A stretch of DNA of 64,000 bases from Chitinophaga ginsengisoli (GTDB lineage Bacteria; Bacteroidota; Bacteroidia; Chitinophagales; Chitinophagaceae), in NCBI RefSeq assembly GCF_003014595.1, contig NZ_PYGK01000007.1, positions 298,583-362,582 of the forward strand, written 5' to 3'. Under the pieces are notes generated by a model. The model was given only the letters and a program-made list of their open reading frames with translations, had not been told where the DNA came from and searched no databases. Of this stretch, positions 24,437 through 34,136 are shown in pieces. Within the stretch, counting starts at the first letter, position 1. Each line of letters opens with the position of its first letter. The position numbers and the translations under genes are program-made.

Positions 24437-26755
24437 TTATCGCAAAACGAATTTTATAGATTCCGGCTGCAGCACGATGGTTTTAAAAATGGCATCCAGT
24501 GATACGGAGATGCCATAGGCGTTGATTTGTTTTATAGTGCCTGCATAGCCTTTGTACAACTGTGCGTTTTGATCCTGCTTATTGCCGATGACCATTACCT
24601 GTTGGCCGATGATATTCCTGGGACGTTCCGGCGACTGCAAGCTGATATCATATTTGACAGACAGGGCCTTTACCACATTGCTATTTTTAAGCGAGCGTGG
24701 ATAGGCTTCTGCGGTGGTGTGCAGGAATTGATCAAGTGCGTACTTTTTCTTTTTCTGATTAGCCTTATCGGTTCCTCTATCCTTAATGAAGTTCCACAAT
24801 TCATGCTCTTCGTCAAAACCTCCTTCGACATATTCACTGATCGTTGTCTTTTCCCTTTGGCCCAGGCTCGGGGGAAAATGTGCCAATCCACTGGCATCAA
24901 ACATGCCGATCAGGTGATCCGTAATAATATTCTCTTTACCGGCCAGTTGATCAGGACTAAAGACAGCGTCGCCGTCAGTCTCGTACTTTTTCAGGAACTG
25001 GCGGTGCATCCCTTCCTGACGGCCACCAGGAACGCCTCCTTTGGAGATGGTTGCCAGGGGAGTGACATTTAGGAGGTGGAGATAAACAGCAATAAAAACC
25101 TCCAGGAAGGCAGTCTTTTTCGCGATATCCTGCTTAAATACTTCGCCCACCATACCTGTAAATTTCTTTGCGTTGTTAAATGCCCCTACCAGGAAGATCT
25201 GGTGCTTTTCATCGATCACACCGGCAAATTCAAGTTGCGGACTTTTCATGGCTTCCTGGGTCATGAGTGACAGTTGCAGCAGCGCCGTTGAGAGGGGCAG
25301 GCCGCGGAGAGAATTGATGACAGCATCCTGGTGAACGGCCCAGGCGGTGGTATGAGCTCCCATGGTACCGCTGAAAGGACTCTTGGTACGTCCTGTGGTG
25401 ATAATATCGCCGATATCATCCCGGTTATTCAATAGTATGGTCGCCTGGAAGCCGGATCCACCGCCGGCAATATCTGAATAGCCAAAGGCGCCACCCCGTA
25501 CACTCGATTCGTCCAGTTTATCCGATCCGCCTAGTTCTGACTCCACTTTTACCTTATCGTTCGCGTCTTTGAAGGTATAAGTCCCGGCGATGTTGGTAAA
25601 CTTTTCTTCTCCATTCACGAGTTTCACGATATGTGCAGCATTCAGCGCAGGGGCCTTTAGTGTTACGTCTGTTGTGAGGAGTGCAGTATCATGCATTTGA
25701 CTGAAATCGTATGCAAAAGGATAGGCCACCCTGATAGTACGCAGGAAATTCTGCAGGGATAAAGCCCAGATCTCTTCCCGCACTTCCTTTTTCTGTGTAT
25801 GCTGGTTACCTTGCGCAAATACTTCCGGCGTTTCGGCGGCGAACATGGTCCAGAGGGTTCCACGGACTGTTTTTTTGTAGACTTCCAGCTCTTCGTTCTG
25901 CAGTTCACCTTTCAACAGCTTCCGCAGTTCTGTATCCATGCCCGTAAAGTTCTCATGTTTCAGTGCTTCGTCGTCCAGGGGAGTATAGGATTCCAGGCGG
26001 TTGTTGCCGGAGGGCGTCTCTTCGTTTTTCTGGAACTTCTGTGAAGCGGCGAATTCGAAATAGTTTATCTCCCCTCTGGCTACTCCTTCTCCGTGGCCCG
26101 AGGGATCACCGCCAGCTACTGTGGACATGGGAAGCAGGTTCACATAGGTAAGGTAGGCGTTAATGGCAATCCGTAACACCTGTAGTGCGTTGCTGTAATT
26201 TTGTGCGGTGATATTCGCTGCTGCCTTTTGAAGATCGTCACGGGATACCGTCAATTGGAATGCAGCGTAATCCAGTTTTTGCCATTGTTCTTTGGCGATG
26301 TAGCCATCCAGTTTACGCAGGGGCGAATCCAGATCTTCATTGATGGTGTCTAATAACCAGGTAATACCTTGACTGAGCGTAGTGCCTACAAGGTGTCTTC
26401 TTACTGCGTCGATATGTGCTACCCATGCCGTTGAGTGCGCCCCCATCGTATTGCTGAATGGCGAAACGGTGCGGCCGCCGATGATCACGTCGTCTATCTC
26501 ATATTCTGATGCATTCCATTCCCCGATAATTTTTGTAAGCGCCTGCCGCTGTATAACAGGACCCGGTTCGTCGGGTATTGTTTCCGATGACAAGTCATGC
26601 GTTTGTATACTGACATCTGTTGTGGGGACCGCAGTAGCTTGCATTTTTTGTATGGAATTTACTGCGGGCCTGGATACACCGGCAGAGGAGGGGCCATTTG
26701 CAACGGCGCGGCTGGAAGGTTGAACAGCGGGTTTATGCTTATCAAAATGTGGCAT
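24437..26755 (-). CDS. Large protein with duplicated domain and IQRQ-type N-terminus, effector-like
   Basis: The start is taken at ATG 26755 (MPHFDKHKPAVQ); the frame opens 30 codons earlier. The N-terminus is Pro/Ser/Ala-rich and ends in PVIQRQ, the kind of disordered leader seen on DUF4157-associated and contractile-injection-associated proteins of Bacteroidota. Two homologous domains of about 330 residues follow. Both start with the block GRT-x-SPFS-x-TMGAH-x-TAW, at about residues 94-110 and 451-467 from this start. A C-terminal SH3/KOW-like barrel (IGQQVMVIGNKQDQN, YKGYAGTIKQI) closes the protein. No enzyme motif is visible, and no contractile-injection genes are in this window. Function unknown; the effector link is inferred from the leader only. 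Confidence 0.7.
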   Translation of the reverse strand: MPHFDKHKPAVQPSSRAVANGPSSAGVSRPAVNSIQKMQATAVPTTDVSIQTHDLSSETIPDEPGPVIQRQALTKIIGEWNASEYEIDDVIIGGRTVSPFSNTMGAHSTAWVAHIDAVRRHLVGTTLSQGITWLLDTINEDLDSPLRKLDGYIAKEQWQKLDYAAFQLTVSRDDLQKAAANITAQNYSNALQVLRIAINAYLTYVNLLPMSTVAGGDPSGHGEGVARGEINYFEFAASQKFQKNEETPSGNNRLESYTPLDDEALKHENFTGMDTELRKLLKGELQNEELEVYKKTVRGTLWTMFAAETPEVFAQGNQHTQKKEVREEIWALSLQNFLRTIRVAYPFAYDFSQMHDTALLTTDVTLKAPALNAAHIVKLVNGEEKFTNIAGTYTFKDANDKVKVESELGGSDKLDESSVRGGAFGYSDIAGGGSGFQATILLNNRDDIGDIITTGRTKSPFSGTMGAHTTAWAVHQDAVINSLRGLPLSTALLQLSLMTQEAMKSPQLEFAGVIDEKHQIFLVGAFNNAKKFTGMVGEVFKQDIAKKTAFLEVFIAVYLHLLNVTPLATISKGGVPGGRQEGMHRQFLKKYETDGDAVFSPDQLAGKENIITDHLIGMFDASGLAHFPPSLGQREKTTISEYVEGGFDEEHELWNFIKDRGTDKANQKKKKYALDQFLHTTAEAYPRSLKNSNVVKALSVKYDISLQSPERPRNIIGQQVMVIGNKQDQNAQLYKGYAGTIKQINAYGISVSLDAIFKTIVLQPESIKFVLR

Positions 26756-26921
26756 GGGATCGGGCGTTGAAACCAGAACTGTGTGGTTGAAGAGTAATAT
26801 ACAACTTTCTGTGATATTGCGCTGATCTGAGAATCGGGAATACAAAAAGGCGGGAGATGGTAATTCACTCTTTGCTCTGGCTGGGAACAGCCGTTTCAGG
26901 TATCAGCTTATATAACAAAAA

Positions 26922-26947
26922 TGCCCGCAGATTGATATCTGCAGGCA
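26922..26947 (-). terminator. Terminator of the PUL operon
   Basis: TGCC-C-GCAGAT (26922-26932) pairs with ATCTGC-A-GGCA (26937-26947) around a TGAT loop; on the minus strand it is followed by TTTTTG. It lies about 30 nt after the fucosidase stop, the last gene of the PUL. Confidence 0.75.
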
Positions 26948-26975
26948 ATGGAAAACTACTAGAGGGAATGGGTAA

Positions 26976-28343
26976 TTAATTTAATACCAGCTCAATAACG
27001 GGTACTTCTACGTTTGGTTTTTGGGCCGGCAATTTCAGGATAAGATCGTTACCAGCAGCATCCGTTTTATCGCGCAGTATTTCTGAATTATCATGCGTAA
27101 ACTGGCAGTATTTCACTTTGCCCTTATAACCCGGCAAGGTCAGCGTGCTCCCCGGATATTCCATTAAGTGGACATACAGGCGTTTTGTAAGCGGGTTATA
27201 GGTGAGCAGTGTGTTTGGCGGCGCCTTATATGTATCGGGCGCATAAGTACAGCCATAAATAGAACGGTTGTTGAATTTCATCCAGTTGCTGATATTAGTT
27301 AACGCGAGCTGTGCACGGTCGTCGAAAACACCACGTGCAGTGGGGCCAACGTTCAGTATCAGGTTGCCACCCTGACTAACGGAGGTTATTAGCAACGCGA
27401 GCAGATCGTGGGTGCTTTTCCAGGTATTCTCATCCCTGAAATAACCCCATGAGCCGGAAAAGGTCTGACAGGTTTCCCAGGTTTGTCCCCTGAATTTTTC
27501 CAGTTCCTCCGGCTTTACCTGTTCCGGTGTGAGGAAATCTGCTCCGTCTTCATACGCTTCGAGGCCCAGGCGATTATCCACCAGTATGCCTGGCTGCAGC
27601 TTGCGAATGAGCTTCAGCAATTCTACTGAGCCCCAGTCTTCACTGCTTTTACCATGGCCGTTATTGCCAGGATAGGAAAAGTCAAGCCACATGATGTCTA
27701 TCTTTCCGTACTTAGTCAGCAGCTCGGTGATCTGGTTCTTCATGTACTGCCGGTATTTGGCGATGTCCCTGCCTTTATTCAGGCGGGCATAGGCAGTATC
27801 TGCATCACCAGCCGGCTGTTGGGGATGATACGCGTCAATAGGAAAGTCTGGATGATGCCAGTCCAGCAGGGAATAATAAAAACCTATTTTAATACCCTCC
27901 GCTCTGAACGCATCCACGAATTCTTTTACAAGGTCTCTTTTGGCAGCCGTATTGGTAGCCTTATAGTCTGTATATTTTGAATCAAAAAGGCAGAAGCCCT
28001 CATGGTGTTTGGTGGTCAGTACTGCGTATTTCATCCCTGCTGCTTTGGCTGACTTTGCCCAGGCTTTAGGATCAAACATATCCGGATTGAACATATCAAA
28101 ATAGGGCTGATACTGGTCATTTGTCAAACGTTCCCAGCGTTTTACCCATTCATGCCTGGCTGCCTGTGCATACAAGCCCCAGTGTATGAACATGCCGAAA
28201 CGGTCGTGCGTCCACCATTCCATGCGTTTTTGTTTTTGAGCCGGTGTTTCATTGCCAATACGTTTCTTTTCCTGTGCCTGTGCCTGTAACATCGTAATTG
28301 CCAGCAGGAGAAGAACGCCGAATCGATACAAGTTTTTTTTCAT
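26976..28343 (-). CDS. Alpha-L-fucosidase, GH29
   Basis: The 455-residue secreted enzyme has a signal peptide (to about AQAQ, residue 24) and a GH29 TIM barrel: RFGMFIHWGLY (49-59), KHHEGF (112-117), the YYSLLDWHHPDF block and the catalytic nucleophile Asp221 in DIMWLDF. A C-terminal beta-sandwich (about 370-455) completes the fold. It removes alpha-linked fucose from glycan ends and acts with the neighbouring GH89 and GH20-like enzymes in the periplasm or at the surface. It is the last gene of the PUL, 25 nt from GH89. Confidence 0.93.
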   Translation of the reverse strand: MKKNLYRFGVLLLLAITMLQAQAQEKKRIGNETPAQKQKRMEWWTHDRFGMFIHWGLYAQAARHEWVKRWERLTNDQYQPYFDMFNPDMFDPKAWAKSAKAAGMKYAVLTTKHHEGFCLFDSKYTDYKATNTAAKRDLVKEFVDAFRAEGIKIGFYYSLLDWHHPDFPIDAYHPQQPAGDADTAYARLNKGRDIAKYRQYMKNQITELLTKYGKIDIMWLDFSYPGNNGHGKSSEDWGSVELLKLIRKLQPGILVDNRLGLEAYEDGADFLTPEQVKPEELEKFRGQTWETCQTFSGSWGYFRDENTWKSTHDLLALLITSVSQGGNLILNVGPTARGVFDDRAQLALTNISNWMKFNNRSIYGCTYAPDTYKAPPNTLLTYNPLTKRLYVHLMEYPGSTLTLPGYKGKVKYCQFTHDNSEILRDKTDAAGNDLILKLPAQKPNVEVPVIELVLN

Positions 28344-28368
28344 GATAGGAGTTTAGTTGAGTATGTCA

Positions 28369-30447
28369 TTATTTTAATCGCTCGTTTGTTTTTACCCAGT
28401 CACGTTCCCAGGCGAAGTAGTCTGGCGCGGGGGCAGTGGCTCCTTTCATCAGCTTACGCAGATAGCCGAAATATATCTCCCAGCGTTTTTTGTAGAAAGT
28501 ATCCATCATACCGCCCCATTCTTTGTAGGCATATTCATGAAGATAATCCTCTTTCCGGTTGTTAGCACCCCAGTAGGTGATCAGCACCATGGCATTATGC
28601 AGGTTGTTTTCTTTTTCTGCAGATGTATTGCCTGCGCGCCAGGCCTGTTGCTGATATGTTGACAGCCTGTAAAATGGATGTATATTTAACAGGTTATTCA
28701 GCCGTGTGCATAGTTGTAAGAAGCCGTTGGCCGCCACATCAAAAGATACGCTGTCTTTGCTGTTGTACGCTTTTACAAGTTCAGCAAATGCGTAATCAGC
28801 CTGATTGGACAACACCTGCCGGCTGAAGTTGATATGGTCAAGGAGGTAAGTTTCGCTGTTCCTGAACCGGGGAGCGGCTTCAGTAAATAGACGGACAGCG
28901 GCTGCAAACCTGGCCGTGTCATAGTTCTTCTTTAATGTACCCCAGCTGGATACGGATTTGATTTCAAGGGCAGGTCTTGCGCACAGGATATTTTCAGGCG
29001 GGCCTTCCTGGTAACCGGGAACGCTGTTGTAGGCTGTTTGCAACAGCAATTGCCAGGCCTGCAACAGGTGTTCATCCGACTTTCCGTAACGGGATTTTAC
29101 GTAAGTTTTGATCCATTCGTCCACATTCACATGCTCCTGATGCCAGGCCAGCTCCATCAGTAATTCATAGGAAACAGGGTTGTTGTCAATCCCTTCAGGC
29201 ATAATACCCACGCCTTTCATGTACTGCCCGAAGGCACCTGTACGGGCCCGGTGAGTCTCGTCCGCATAGCGTTGTAACTTGCCGTATAACCCTGGTCGCT
29301 CGCCGAAATTATTTACCATGCACCAGATAAAGGGCGTGCCTTCATAGCCGTTCCTTTTTTCCCAGTTGTTGGTAGTTTCGCCAAACAGTTCCTGCACAAG
29401 GATGGTCGATTTATCCACCTGCGCCAGCATTTCCTTGCGAGGATTATCCTGCCAGCCCTGTAATACCCAGATAGCGCCGGGGAAATACTGCTGCATGCTT
29501 TTCTGAATATTCACACCGGCTTTGGCCAGGTCAACGCCGGTGGTGATACCGCCTTCATGAAACGGATCACCTGAAAACAGGTGGATGTTGCTGCCATAGA
29601 GCTTTTTCGTTTCCTCATAAAAGATACCTGCAACACGGCTGAATGCTGTATCTGTAGGATCCAGTATATCCGGCCGTGTAAAAGCACCCCAGTTGCCCTG
29701 GGGAATGATATGTGCGGATGTTTTGTTTTTCAGCGAGGAGGGAACCATGCCATAAAAACCGGGCATTACCGGTGCGATGCCCAGCGACTGCATACGTGCG
29801 ATCATTTTTTGCACCAGTACTTTCCGGCTGTCTATCTGGCTTTGGGGCATGGGACCTCCCCAGCCCTCTAAGTTTCCCATTAGCCACCAGGCATTGAAAG
29901 CAGGACCGGTGATATAATCGTCAATCTCCTTTTGCGTGTAGCCTATTCTTCTCAATACATTCTGCCATACTGCTTCTTCTCCATTTGCTACCAGCATGGC
30001 GTTTACACCGTTCAATGCCATCCAGTCCAGTTCATGCTCCCAGGCTTTCCAATCGTAGAAGCTCATGGTGTAATTGTAGGTACAGTAGTTGAGTGCGTAC
30101 CGGTATTGGGCTGATGCTTCCTGCCTGAGCGCTGTTTGTACAACAGGAAGTGGAGATACGGGTGAGAGGTTGTCTCCCATATGCGACAAAGAACGGCTAC
30201 AGTAATATTTCAGGTACCAGTTCAGCCCTACCGCTGCGGCATTGGGACCGGTAGCACCAATAACGAGCTTACCATTACGGGTCTGCAGCTCAAATACATC
30301 CTTACCTGGGACATTTAATTTTTCAAATACAAGCTGTTGGCTTAACCAGGGCGTTCTACGTGCGGCCAGGGATTTTACGCCGTCAAAATCGCCCGCGCGT
30401 AACTGGAAGGACAGCAGTAGTAACCATAAAAAAGAGTATTTCCGCAT
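28369..30447 (-). CDS. Alpha-N-acetylglucosaminidase, GH89
   Basis: The 692-residue enzyme has a signal peptide and the three-part GH89 (NAGLU) layout: a small N-terminal alpha/beta domain, a TIM barrel from about residue 115 (RYALNYCTYNYTMSFYDW, WEHELDWMALNGVNAML) with the WGGPMPQSQID and DPFHEGG blocks, and an all-helical C-terminal domain from about 440. GH89 enzymes release alpha-linked GlcNAc, as in mucin caps and heparan sulfate. It lies 6 nt from the GH20-like gene and 25 nt from the fucosidase, clearly one operon. Confidence 0.93.
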   Translation of the reverse strand: MRKYSFLWLLLLSFQLRAGDFDGVKSLAARRTPWLSQQLVFEKLNVPGKDVFELQTRNGKLVIGATGPNAAAVGLNWYLKYYCSRSLSHMGDNLSPVSPLPVVQTALRQEASAQYRYALNYCTYNYTMSFYDWKAWEHELDWMALNGVNAMLVANGEEAVWQNVLRRIGYTQKEIDDYITGPAFNAWWLMGNLEGWGGPMPQSQIDSRKVLVQKMIARMQSLGIAPVMPGFYGMVPSSLKNKTSAHIIPQGNWGAFTRPDILDPTDTAFSRVAGIFYEETKKLYGSNIHLFSGDPFHEGGITTGVDLAKAGVNIQKSMQQYFPGAIWVLQGWQDNPRKEMLAQVDKSTILVQELFGETTNNWEKRNGYEGTPFIWCMVNNFGERPGLYGKLQRYADETHRARTGAFGQYMKGVGIMPEGIDNNPVSYELLMELAWHQEHVNVDEWIKTYVKSRYGKSDEHLLQAWQLLLQTAYNSVPGYQEGPPENILCARPALEIKSVSSWGTLKKNYDTARFAAAVRLFTEAAPRFRNSETYLLDHINFSRQVLSNQADYAFAELVKAYNSKDSVSFDVAANGFLQLCTRLNNLLNIHPFYRLSTYQQQAWRAGNTSAEKENNLHNAMVLITYWGANNRKEDYLHEYAYKEWGGMMDTFYKKRWEIYFGYLRKLMKGATAPAPDYFAWERDWVKTNERLK

Positions 30448-30453
30448 TATTTA

Positions 30454-31596
30454 CTATTTACTTTGCTCTACCTTTCTGATCTCCGCGAATAATTTTTTGA
30501 AAGCATTGACATTATCCACTGCCAGTTTGTAATCCGATTTTCCGTAATAGGCTTTTATGAAATCGCCAGGCCCCATCCAGGAGGTTTCAAACACTCCCTT
30601 CATTCTTTCTGCCAGGGTTAGTGAGAAGTCCTCCCTGGTGCCATTCTTTCTGGCAGCGTATACCTGGGTTACCTGATCTACGGCAACATCTGCTTTGTAA
30701 CAGGGACTGGCTAATACATTAAACCCCTTCATTGCAAAATAGGCGGGTGTAGGTGGCGCATCCTCGTACTTCCAGTCGCAGATGACAATATCTTTTGGTA
30801 TCCTGTCAATGGCCCTGTGTGTATCATTCATGCTGGCCTGCCATCCCAGCAGGTTTGTTGTTTTGCCATCCAGCAGGCGGTCGCTCCACATCCACATTTC
30901 ACAATTCTTTTCTTTCAGATGATCGTGCAATTTTGTTACGTAATCAGCGAAGATCTCCGAACGGTCGCCACCACCGCAACGGGGACATTTATTGTAAGCA
31001 ATGATCCAGGCCTCATCCAGCCCCACATGCAGCACATCTGCTTCGCAAACAGCTACCAGTTCATCTATCATAGGGAACAGCACCTTGAACAGGTCGGGAT
31101 GCGTCGGACAAAGGCACTTGGTATAGAAGTCGAATTGTCCACCATCTTTCCACGGAACAGGGGGATTATAATCCGGCGACTCATCGAATTGCGGATATTG
31201 CTTTAATAAGGGCCCTATTTCCGTTTTTTCTGATTGGTGGGCCAACAGGTTGACGGTGGGGACAAAGCGGATATTTGCGTCTTTACAGGCCTTTACAATG
31301 CTTTTAAGATCCTGCTCGGAGAGGGCGTTTTTCTCTGCCAGCTCCGGAGTGCTTTTAAACTGGTAGGAATATTCGATCCGCAGGGCCAGCGTGTTCACGC
31401 CTTCTTTTGGCAATGCATTGCGGATGAAATCGCATAGTACAGGTACTTCAGCCGGTGTTGGCACACTTAAAAGGAGGCCTTTGACGGGCAGTTTATTCCA
31501 GGGAAATTCTTTGTGTTTTTGCGCAGTAGTAATAGCTGGCACACATAACACACCACAGAGGAAGATGAGGACCGGGACGAATTTTTTACGAAACAT
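30454..31596 (-). CDS. GH20-like beta-N-acetylhexosaminidase
   Basis: The 380-residue secreted protein has a signal peptide (to about residue 25) and a TIM barrel with the H-x-G-x-D-E motif HVGLDE (190-195), the Asp-Glu pair of substrate-assisted GH20 hexosaminidases. It lacks the N-terminal GH20b domain and is shorter than typical HexA (about 500), so it is a compact GH20-like form. Within this PUL it would remove terminal beta-GlcNAc or GalNAc. Position between the binding lipoproteins and GH89 fits successive trimming of one glycan. Confidence 0.8.
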   Translation of the reverse strand: MFRKKFVPVLIFLCGVLCVPAITTAQKHKEFPWNKLPVKGLLLSVPTPAEVPVLCDFIRNALPKEGVNTLALRIEYSYQFKSTPELAEKNALSEQDLKSIVKACKDANIRFVPTVNLLAHQSEKTEIGPLLKQYPQFDESPDYNPPVPWKDGGQFDFYTKCLCPTHPDLFKVLFPMIDELVAVCEADVLHVGLDEAWIIAYNKCPRCGGGDRSEIFADYVTKLHDHLKEKNCEMWMWSDRLLDGKTTNLLGWQASMNDTHRAIDRIPKDIVICDWKYEDAPPTPAYFAMKGFNVLASPCYKADVAVDQVTQVYAARKNGTREDFSLTLAERMKGVFETSWMGPGDFIKAYYGKSDYKLAVDNVNAFKKLFAEIRKVEQSK

Positions 31597-31703
31597 ATAT
31601 TTTATTGCTTTACAGGAATTAATTCTGGTATTCTAAGGTACACAACACCTATCTGGTTTTGTACTGCAATGATGGATAATTGCAACAACTTCCGGATATG
31701 TGT

Positions 31704-32903
31704 CTATTTATATCTGATCAGGTTGACCCTGCTTACCCTGAGGGACTGATCGGATGGCGATATCATCGTGGCTACAAAACCCAGCGTAACGGTGGTGGCC
31801 TGTGTTAAAGTAAAAGGTACGTTAGCCTGCTTATCGTTGTTATCTTTTAGCTTGTAATAGCCCGCTGCGGTAGCGATATTTTCTACATCGGGTAGTGAGC
31901 TGCCTTCCGCCACGGCTACATATGTCGCTTCTAATGTAGCGTCGATATTGGATATTGTTGCGTTGAACCTGTATTCGCCTGCAGGCAGGGTAACCGTCTG
32001 GTATATTTTACCGTTGGTAAGGGAGCCATCCCAATAGATCCAGAGCGTCAGACAGGCATTAGCGGTGCCATTGATGGCGTCATACGTATACCGCTGACCA
32101 GCTGCCGCGTTGTAACTCCAGTCTGCCAGCTGCCCCCAGCGCCAGTCGGACGGCTTGGAAGGATCCAGTAAAAAAGGGCCGCCAGGATTCCGCAGGTAAG
32201 CCAGGGTTATATCTTCTTTCAGCGTTTTGGTTTCCCAGTCGGTGTAAAACGTATCTATTGCCAGTGTATCCGGCCGGTACATGGTACGATACTGGAAAGG
32301 TGTGTTGGAGGGATAATTAGCCCAGATGCTGATCTGACTTTCCATGACCGCCGGTATCAGTGTATCATGCAGTTTGTTGCCTGCATCTGTATATTTTAAC
32401 TCCATACCCAGTACACCAGTGGTTGAATCTATATCTGACCAGCTGATATGGGCTTCGTTGTCCGTCCATTCTGCATTGTTAATACTCCTGTTCAGCAGTG
32501 CAGACTCGTAGGTTCTTCCATAGACGGTACCTATGGTATGTGCTTTCATAGAAGCGTGGCCCACTTTATCATAATTGATGATCTCGAAGTCGTAGGTTCT
32601 TTCTGCAAGGTTGCTGATCAGCAGGCGAATAGTATCGATACCCGCCGTACGCTTGATAGTCACTTCGGTGGAGTCAGCGTGGTTATTCCAGTAAACTTTG
32701 GATCTGACGATAGTAGGGTCTGATATCAGCAACCAGTAAAGTTCCACCCGGTTGCGGCCGGGATGTACCTGGACTGAATCTGCCCTACCGGTGTATAGTA
32801 TCTCTCCACCGGTCAGGTAGCTTTTATAATCGTCCTGCTTGCGGCAGGATATGATGCCTGCCAGGGCCAGCAGAAGCCAGATGGTATTTCTCATTACGTG
32901 CAT
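31704..32903 (-). CDS. SusE-position lipoprotein, DUF4998/DUF5013-like
   Basis: The start is placed at Met7 of the frame (MHVMRNTIWLLLALAGIISC), giving a lipobox IISC followed by RKQDD. The N-terminal half (TGRADSVQVHPGRNRVELYW) matches DUF4998-type Ig-like repeats; the C-terminal half (about 260-400) resembles DUF5013, a jelly-roll carbohydrate-binding-like domain. Such proteins occupy the SusE/F position and bind glycan at the cell surface. The gene is separated from the GH20-like gene by about 107 nt without a clear signal. Confidence 0.75.
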   Translation of the reverse strand: MHVMRNTIWLLLALAGIISCRKQDDYKSYLTGGEILYTGRADSVQVHPGRNRVELYWLLISDPTIVRSKVYWNNHADSTEVTIKRTAGIDTIRLLISNLAERTYDFEIINYDKVGHASMKAHTIGTVYGRTYESALLNRSINNAEWTDNEAHISWSDIDSTTGVLGMELKYTDAGNKLHDTLIPAVMESQISIWANYPSNTPFQYRTMYRPDTLAIDTFYTDWETKTLKEDITLAYLRNPGGPFLLDPSKPSDWRWGQLADWSYNAAAGQRYTYDAINGTANACLTLWIYWDGSLTNGKIYQTVTLPAGEYRFNATISNIDATLEATYVAVAEGSSLPDVENIATAAGYYKLKDNNDKQANVPFTLTQATTVTLGFVATMISPSDQSLRVSRVNLIRYK

Positions 32904-32921
32904 AAGAGCTGTTTTATTCAA

Positions 32922-34106
32922 TTACTGATCATTGCCCCAGAAGGACATTTCTGCAATATTGGCTGCATAGCCACCGTCTGTCCATGTTTTCAATATTTTC
33001 ACCCGTATGTATCTGACACGGGGAGCCGTCAGCGGTATATCCATCTGCTCTCCGGTTGCCGCAGCATCCAGGTCTTCCTGGCTGACCTGCCCTATAGGAA
33101 GATTGGATGGTTTCACAACGGTATGTTCCGCCAGTTTGGTCCAGTTATTCCAACTGCCGTCGGAAGGAGGGTTTACAGCGCCCCATATCTCAAATTGCTT
33201 CAGATTATTCTGTGCATATAAATATCCTTCCTGCTGGCGTTGCCATAGTCCGATGCGGCTTAGCTGTGCTGTAACGCCCATGTCAAAGGTGATCCACATC
33301 GGCATGCCATCCAGTTTGTCTGCAGAATGCCACATATCATAACCGCTGAATATGCCATTCCATAAGTTAGGCATCGGCAGGCCCCAGCCATAACCGATAT
33401 CGCCCGGCAGATCTACTTCCCTGAATTTGCTTTTGTCCATCAGTTTTTCATAGAGTGGGGTATATTCCCCTCTAAGCGTGTCTGATTGATTTCCCCAGCG
33501 GTCTTTTACAAAAAATCCGAAAGCTCTTTTAGTAGCTGTAAACCCGCGGAGGGAATAGGCCGATCCGGGCGACGATGTATAGTGGATGTCTGTTTGTCCG
33601 AATATACCCAGAGAATCATCTGTAAGTGTTACAATGGCAATATCTGCCTTACTCTCGTTTTTGAAAGTGATATTCACACCGCCAAAATCTTCGCGCACAG
33701 CCAGGCTGCGGAACACCGTTATCACAGCAGGTTCCAGTGGTTTCACGCTGATGGTGACCGGACGGGATGCATGTTCACTCCGGCTGACCACATATAGGTT
33801 GATGGTATGTGCCAATGTATCACCAAAGCCATCGACGACTAAAGAGTTATTATAGAAGGATGCTTTTATTTCCCTTTTTATGCCAGGCCTGTTTTCATAG
33901 TCGGCCCTTACGTATAGTATACCTGCATTATCGGGTAGCGTATAGGTGATCCTGGCGGCTCCCGGTAAAGCAGCAACGCTTATGTTCTTTAATGTGTCGG
34001 GTATTGGTCCGTCGTCAGACAGGGGACTATGCACCTCTTTCTGACAGGCGACCAGGCCCGTTGCCAGCAGGGCAGTAAAAAAAAGCAGTAGTTTATGTGG
34101 TTGCAT
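32922..34106 (-). CDS. Surface glycan-binding lipoprotein, DUF4959/DUF5000/DUF5126-like
   Basis: The start is ATG 34106 (MQPHKLLLFFTALLATGLVAC, lipobox LVAC). The protein has two N-terminal Ig-like domains (DUF4959- and DUF5126-like, with SVAALPGAARITYTLP and VTISVKPLEPAVI) and a C-terminal discoidin-like (F5/8 type C, DUF5000-like) domain with GLPMPNLWNGIFSGYDMWHS and WITFDMGVTAQLSRIGLWQR. This layout is standard for SusE/F-position proteins in PULs. It lies 18 nt from its downstream neighbour. Confidence 0.82.
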   Translation of the reverse strand: MQPHKLLLFFTALLATGLVACQKEVHSPLSDDGPIPDTLKNISVAALPGAARITYTLPDNAGILYVRADYENRPGIKREIKASFYNNSLVVDGFGDTLAHTINLYVVSRSEHASRPVTISVKPLEPAVITVFRSLAVREDFGGVNITFKNESKADIAIVTLTDDSLGIFGQTDIHYTSSPGSAYSLRGFTATKRAFGFFVKDRWGNQSDTLRGEYTPLYEKLMDKSKFREVDLPGDIGYGWGLPMPNLWNGIFSGYDMWHSADKLDGMPMWITFDMGVTAQLSRIGLWQRQQEGYLYAQNNLKQFEIWGAVNPPSDGSWNNWTKLAEHTVVKPSNLPIGQVSQEDLDAAATGEQMDIPLTAPRVRYIRVKILKTWTDGGYAANIAEMSFWGNDQ

Positions 34107-34136
34107 CTGATGAATCGTTTTTAGCACATGAAAGAA

